Assembly (NCBI GenBank): GCA_015501075.1
Contig: JADNYJ010000155.1
Span: forward strand, 28,636-92,635
Reading direction: 5' to 3'
Origin: Gymnopilus junonius
Taxonomy: Eukaryota > Basidiomycota > Agaricomycetes > Agaricales > Galerinaceae
DNA length: 64,000 nucleotides
Position numbers and translations under genes: made by a program. Shown here one piece after another: positions 60,263-64,000 of this stretch. Under the pieces are notes generated by a model. It saw only the letters and a list, made by a program, of their open reading frames with translations. It was not told the DNA's origin and ran no database searches. How positions within the stretch are numbered: position 1 is the stretch's first letter; each line of letters begins with the position of its first letter.

Positions 60263-63200
60263 TTATGCATCATCTTTATCTGAATTTTCGCTTTCACTTT
60301 CAATTAAGTTTACTCCATCCATTAAATAATCATGCTTTTCTCTTACTTGAGAATTATTCATAAGGACTTCGTCCTCAGCTAGATCATCAATTTGAATAAG
60401 TTGGCCTTCATCTAATCCAGTGAAATTTAACACATTATCTGGGATATCAATCTTAGTTCTTGCAAAATAAGGTACAACGCGAAAAGCGCCTATTTTAGCT
60501 TTTAATACTGCACCATTCATTTCTGCAACTATATATGCACCACCTGGTCTTCGTGATACAACAATCATTGGGCCAAGGTATCTGGATTTCATTTTACGAT
60601 CCAATGATCCCTCAATGGATGCATTGCGAATTAAAACCAAATCTCCTGGTTCAAATTTATAGTCATGTATTACTGCAGCATTATCCCTTTCATATCTTTC
60701 AAGCTGCTTTAATTTGTCTTGATCAATTCTCTTCATCATTTGTCTAACATGTATCTGATGTTTAGCCAATGCTCTTGCTCTCAAGGCAATTAATTCAACA
60801 TCAGTGAGTACACCTTTTGGTGGTCTAACAAGCCAAGTCGCTTCTTTCACATCTATTGGCAAAACTGGATGCATGCCAGTTGCAAAATAATATGGGGAAC
60901 AGCCAAATCGCTTTCTAACACTAACACGATCTGCCCAAAATACAGCATGGAGAAACCAATACCATTTGGATAAATTCTGTTCACCACAACATTTCGCTAG
61001 CATTTGCCTAAGGTCGAAATGAGGTCGCTCAATTTTTCCATTGGCTTGTGAATTATAGGCTGAGATCCTTATTTGAGTGATCCCATATTTTTCTTTCAAC
61101 CATCTGACAGCAGCAACAAATGGAGCGCCATTATCAGTGACAATTTTTCGCAGTGTCCCCCAGCGGCAGAGAATGTCTTCATACATCCATAAAGCAATAG
61201 ACTTAGCACTTTCTTTCTTAAGCGCTCGTCCTTCAGCCCATGAACTTGTAGCACATCTCCCATGTACAATATATTTACATCCATTTGAAGCAGGGGTCAT
61301 GTGAATTACATCTGCATGAAGTACCTCAAATAGCGCCGGAGAGTCCGTAAGCTTTGGTGGTATTTTTAGAAGTTGAAGCTGGCGCTTCTGACAAGGTTCA
61401 CAAGTTTTAACAAACCAGGAAATGTCTACCTCCATCTCAGGCCACCAAAATCGTTGGACAAGTACAGTCTTTGTCGCATAAAAGCCTCTATGTCCATTAT
61501 GGTCATGCGCGGCTTTTAACATATACATTCTCTTTTCTTTTTCTATAAATAACCTATGATGACTTTGCAATCCTCGTCGGTATAATTTCTCTTCAAACAG
61601 TACAAATCTATTTGCCAAATTTTTGAAGCGCTTATATCGCTTGTCATTTATTTTATTTGGTCTATACTGATGATTCTTGAGATAATTAACAATGTGAGGA
61701 ATCATTTCATCTTGTGAGATGGCTCCTACCCTTCGATGTCCTTCAGGGTAATAAGAGTCATCACTTTCTCTATCATTCTCTGGCAAGGCCAAAGCATGTA
61801 GTAATTGTTGCAATAATATTTTGTGTTCATAGTGAAGGTCCTCATTTTTCAAGGTGTCATTCACTTTAATTAATTCTCTTTCTCGGTCTAAATCTGCTTC
61901 TTCTAATTCTGAAGAGATGTCTTGGTAGGAAAATGCAATTCCTTGGAAATATCCACCCCGAGAATCAATTTCATCAACAAATGCTTCAATCTCCAGAGGA
62001 GGCTTATTTTCATCATCTGCTAATATAAATTCTGGTGGTCCCACTGGATCATCATCATCATCATCAGACATAGGCGCTTGTTCTGGGTCTGTTGGTTGTC
62101 TAGGTCGTCTGGACAAACCATCTGGTCCAAAGGTTGCTCCTGCTTTGTGTCTGATAATAAAATGAAATAATGATATTGCATCAATCCACCTATTAATAGT
62201 GGCATTAGGCATTAGGTCAGGATTTCTTAACATCCCTTGTATATATTTTGCATCAGTTTCCACAATTAGCTTTCGGACCCCAAATAGCATAGCTCTATTG
62301 GTTTTGAGTGCTCTCATCAGTCCATATAGTTCTCGCTTAGGTTGTGAAAACCTTGCCTCTCTTTCATTCATAGTCATAGATCCAAATTTCACATAATAAA
62401 TTTTCTTTGGGTCACCTTTATCTTCCTGATAGATGTAGAAACCAATTCCCATAAATGAAGAGTCTACTGCCAATACAATTGCTCCTTGACCATGATAATC
62501 AATTGGGCGCAATGGCTGGGCAAATCTCACTCCTTCCTTGACCATGTCAATGCTTTTAATTTGTTCAGGGCCCCAGACAAAAGGTACTTTGCCTCGTGTT
62601 AATTTCTGGAGTCCTTCTGCTCGCACTGCATAGTTTGGAATATAGCTTCTCAGCACTCCAGCAATACCTAGAAATGCTCGTACATCTGACAGGTTATTAC
62701 AAATTTCCCATCTCATTATTGCTCCAATTTTGTCTTCAGTTGGTTTTCTCCCTTCATATGTACAGAGATGTCCAACGATTATAATTTCCGCAGCACAAAT
62801 TACTGATTTATATCCTGAGAACGTTCCTCCACAATATTTCATTCGTTGTAATAAACGATTGACATTGTTTAAATGTTCCCATATAAATTTTCTAATATCA
62901 GGATTTTCTGGAATTCGTTCATAGTCTCCTTTATCATCCTCATATCTGGTAGCAGGGCCTCGGGCACCTACATCATCCAAATAAGGTATTGTATATTCAG
63001 GCATCTCTGGTCTTAATATTTCGGTAACATCATCATGAAAAATGGGTACAGAATTTGTCCATCCCATTGGTAAAGTACAGAGTCGCATTGCACCAAAAGG
63101 AGTCTGGAAAGTGGTCAAGTCACGATATTTAGAGTCAAGTGATCGCTCATCATATCCAACATATAAATCCATAATTCCTCCGCAAGCTCGTCCTGAAAAA

Positions 63201-63936
63201 TGAGCTGCTAGTTCCTCTGTTGCAGGTGGTACTCCAGAATGAGCAATTGTAACTGCATTTAAAGGTTCTAAGCTATGTACAATTCTTAAGGAACCATTTT
63301 TCTTTAGCACAGCAAACCATGGTGATCTGTAGGATGAATTTGAAGGTTCATAAACTCCAGCTGCCCTTTTCTTTTCAATGATCGCACAAATTTCATCATA
63401 GAGTGCAGGTGGTATTTTAATACTCCTATATACCCATGGCTTGTGTTCAATTGTTGGAATTGGTACAGGGGGAAAGAAGTCTTCCCTAAATCTTCCTCGC
63501 TCAGAATCATCCCATGCAAACGCTTTATTTTGCTTGGCTATTAAATCATGTATTACTGCTCATTCAGAGGCAGTTAAAAAGTCACCCTCATGGACTTTAT
63601 CCATGGCTTCTTTTCGTTCTTGTGTATAGCGCCCAACCGGTATAAATGGTGGTGGGTTTGGATCTAATACTGGCATCCCTTAAGAGGATCACCAGTGATA
63701 TTTCTTACAATTCTGAATTGATCATCCAAGTCAGCATAGACGGGTCTAACCTTCACACCAACTGGTTTATATTTTTTCTTACTCTGCACATAATTAGCTA
63801 CAGAGCTTGTATTATCATCATTTCTCCATTTTCTCAATTCTTCATTGTAGAAATAGGTTGAAATAATATTTCGAGTATCATCTTCTAAATCTGCATATTT
63901 ATTTGCTTCACTCAAATATGCGCGCCTCACTCCTGC
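60263..63936 (-). pseudogene. Ty3/gypsy pol polyprotein (RT-RNase H-integrase), broken upstream
   Basis: An open frame of over 1,015 codons (63310-60263, extending upstream in frame to about 63560) contains reverse transcriptase with the YLDD active site (EYTIPYLDDVG), and RNase H (VLAVDSSFMG, VETDAKYIQGML). The integrase has the H2C2 zinc finger (HDHNGHRGFY ... CEPCQKRQ) and the D,D-E residues (HADVIH, TDNGAPFVAA, GKIERPHFD). A GPY/F-like end follows (PGDLVLIRNAS, SRYLGPMIVVSRRPGGAY). Upstream, an in-frame TGA at 63560-63562 and a one-base frame break at a CCC/GGG run (63677-63679) separate it from the gag-pol linker (KYKPVGVKVRP). Gag, protease and the 5' LTR are right of the window. The family copies itself through RNA and integrates into chromosomes. 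Confidence 0.9.
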
Positions 63937-64000
63937 ACGCGTAAATGTATCATTTTCTGGTTCAGCATAGGCTCGAATTTCTAAAGTCTTTGAGAACTGA

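Noticed and set aside
62045..62065. ATC trinucleotide run as a microsatellite feature
   Set aside because: It encodes a short Asp run inside the pol polyprotein; too short to list separately.
1..64000. CRISPR array, rRNA genes or prokaryotic operons
   Set aside because: No regularly spaced direct repeats or rRNA sequence; intron-rich genes show that the DNA is fungal nuclear.

Overview
The window reads as nuclear DNA of a filamentous basidiomycete, most likely an Agaricomycete that decays plant matter. Genes are split by many short introns of about 50-62 bp with GT-AG ends (one clear GC-AG). There is a family-7 cellobiohydrolase with a fungal cellulose-binding tail, a pair of HET-domain genes, small secreted and cysteine-tailed proteins, and mobile elements of the Ty3/gypsy, hAT and pogo-like types. 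I do not assign a species.

Layout. 1-1326 (-): start of an unrecognised Ser/Pro-rich protein. 1730-2370: a TA-flanked MITE. 2485-4396 (-): Cdc20-type APC/C activator. 4397-7685: no gene, with a 240-bp fold-back palindrome. 7686-9383 (-): GH7 cellobiohydrolase. 12328-13345: a divergent pair of small proteins (secreted / Cys-tailed). 14663-18401 (-): exportin-2 (CSE1). 21539-22585 (-): histidinol-phosphatase. 22859-24891 (-): monocarboxylate-type MFS transporter. 28379-29566 (-): Spo7-like nuclear-membrane protein. 29961-31808 (-): second MFS transporter. 33338-34235: hAT deletion derivative with a perfect 8-bp target duplication. 34969-36470 (-): protein with five tandem PAM2-like motifs. 37854-39573 (+): seryl-tRNA synthetase. 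39762-42387 (+): GT32-type glycosyltransferase. 43581-49046: two head-to-head HET genes at the heart of a large inverted repeat. 49307-50091 (+): small basic/acidic, probably nuclear protein. 52870-56086 (+): large Ser/Pro-rich two-span membrane protein. About 58246-64000: a Ty3/gypsy element with pol on the minus strand, a putative 3' LTR edge on the left and a seven-exon gene on the opposite strand between the two.

Themes. Housekeeping genes (Cdc20, CSE1, HIS2, Spo7, SerRS) are interspersed with accessory ones. The most interesting structures are (i) the HET pair, whose N-terminal halves are almost identical while the HET domains and C-termini have diverged, with an abrupt boundary; (ii) the multi-PAM2 protein; (iii) the antisense spliced gene inside the retroelement and the repeated polypurine-tract/hairpin module next to it. 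A caution runs through the window: several otherwise well-conserved genes, including the normally essential SerRS and CSE1, carry isolated frame-shifting one-base differences, mostly in homopolymer runs. I read these mainly as consensus errors, so apparent pseudogenes here should not be trusted without re-sequencing.
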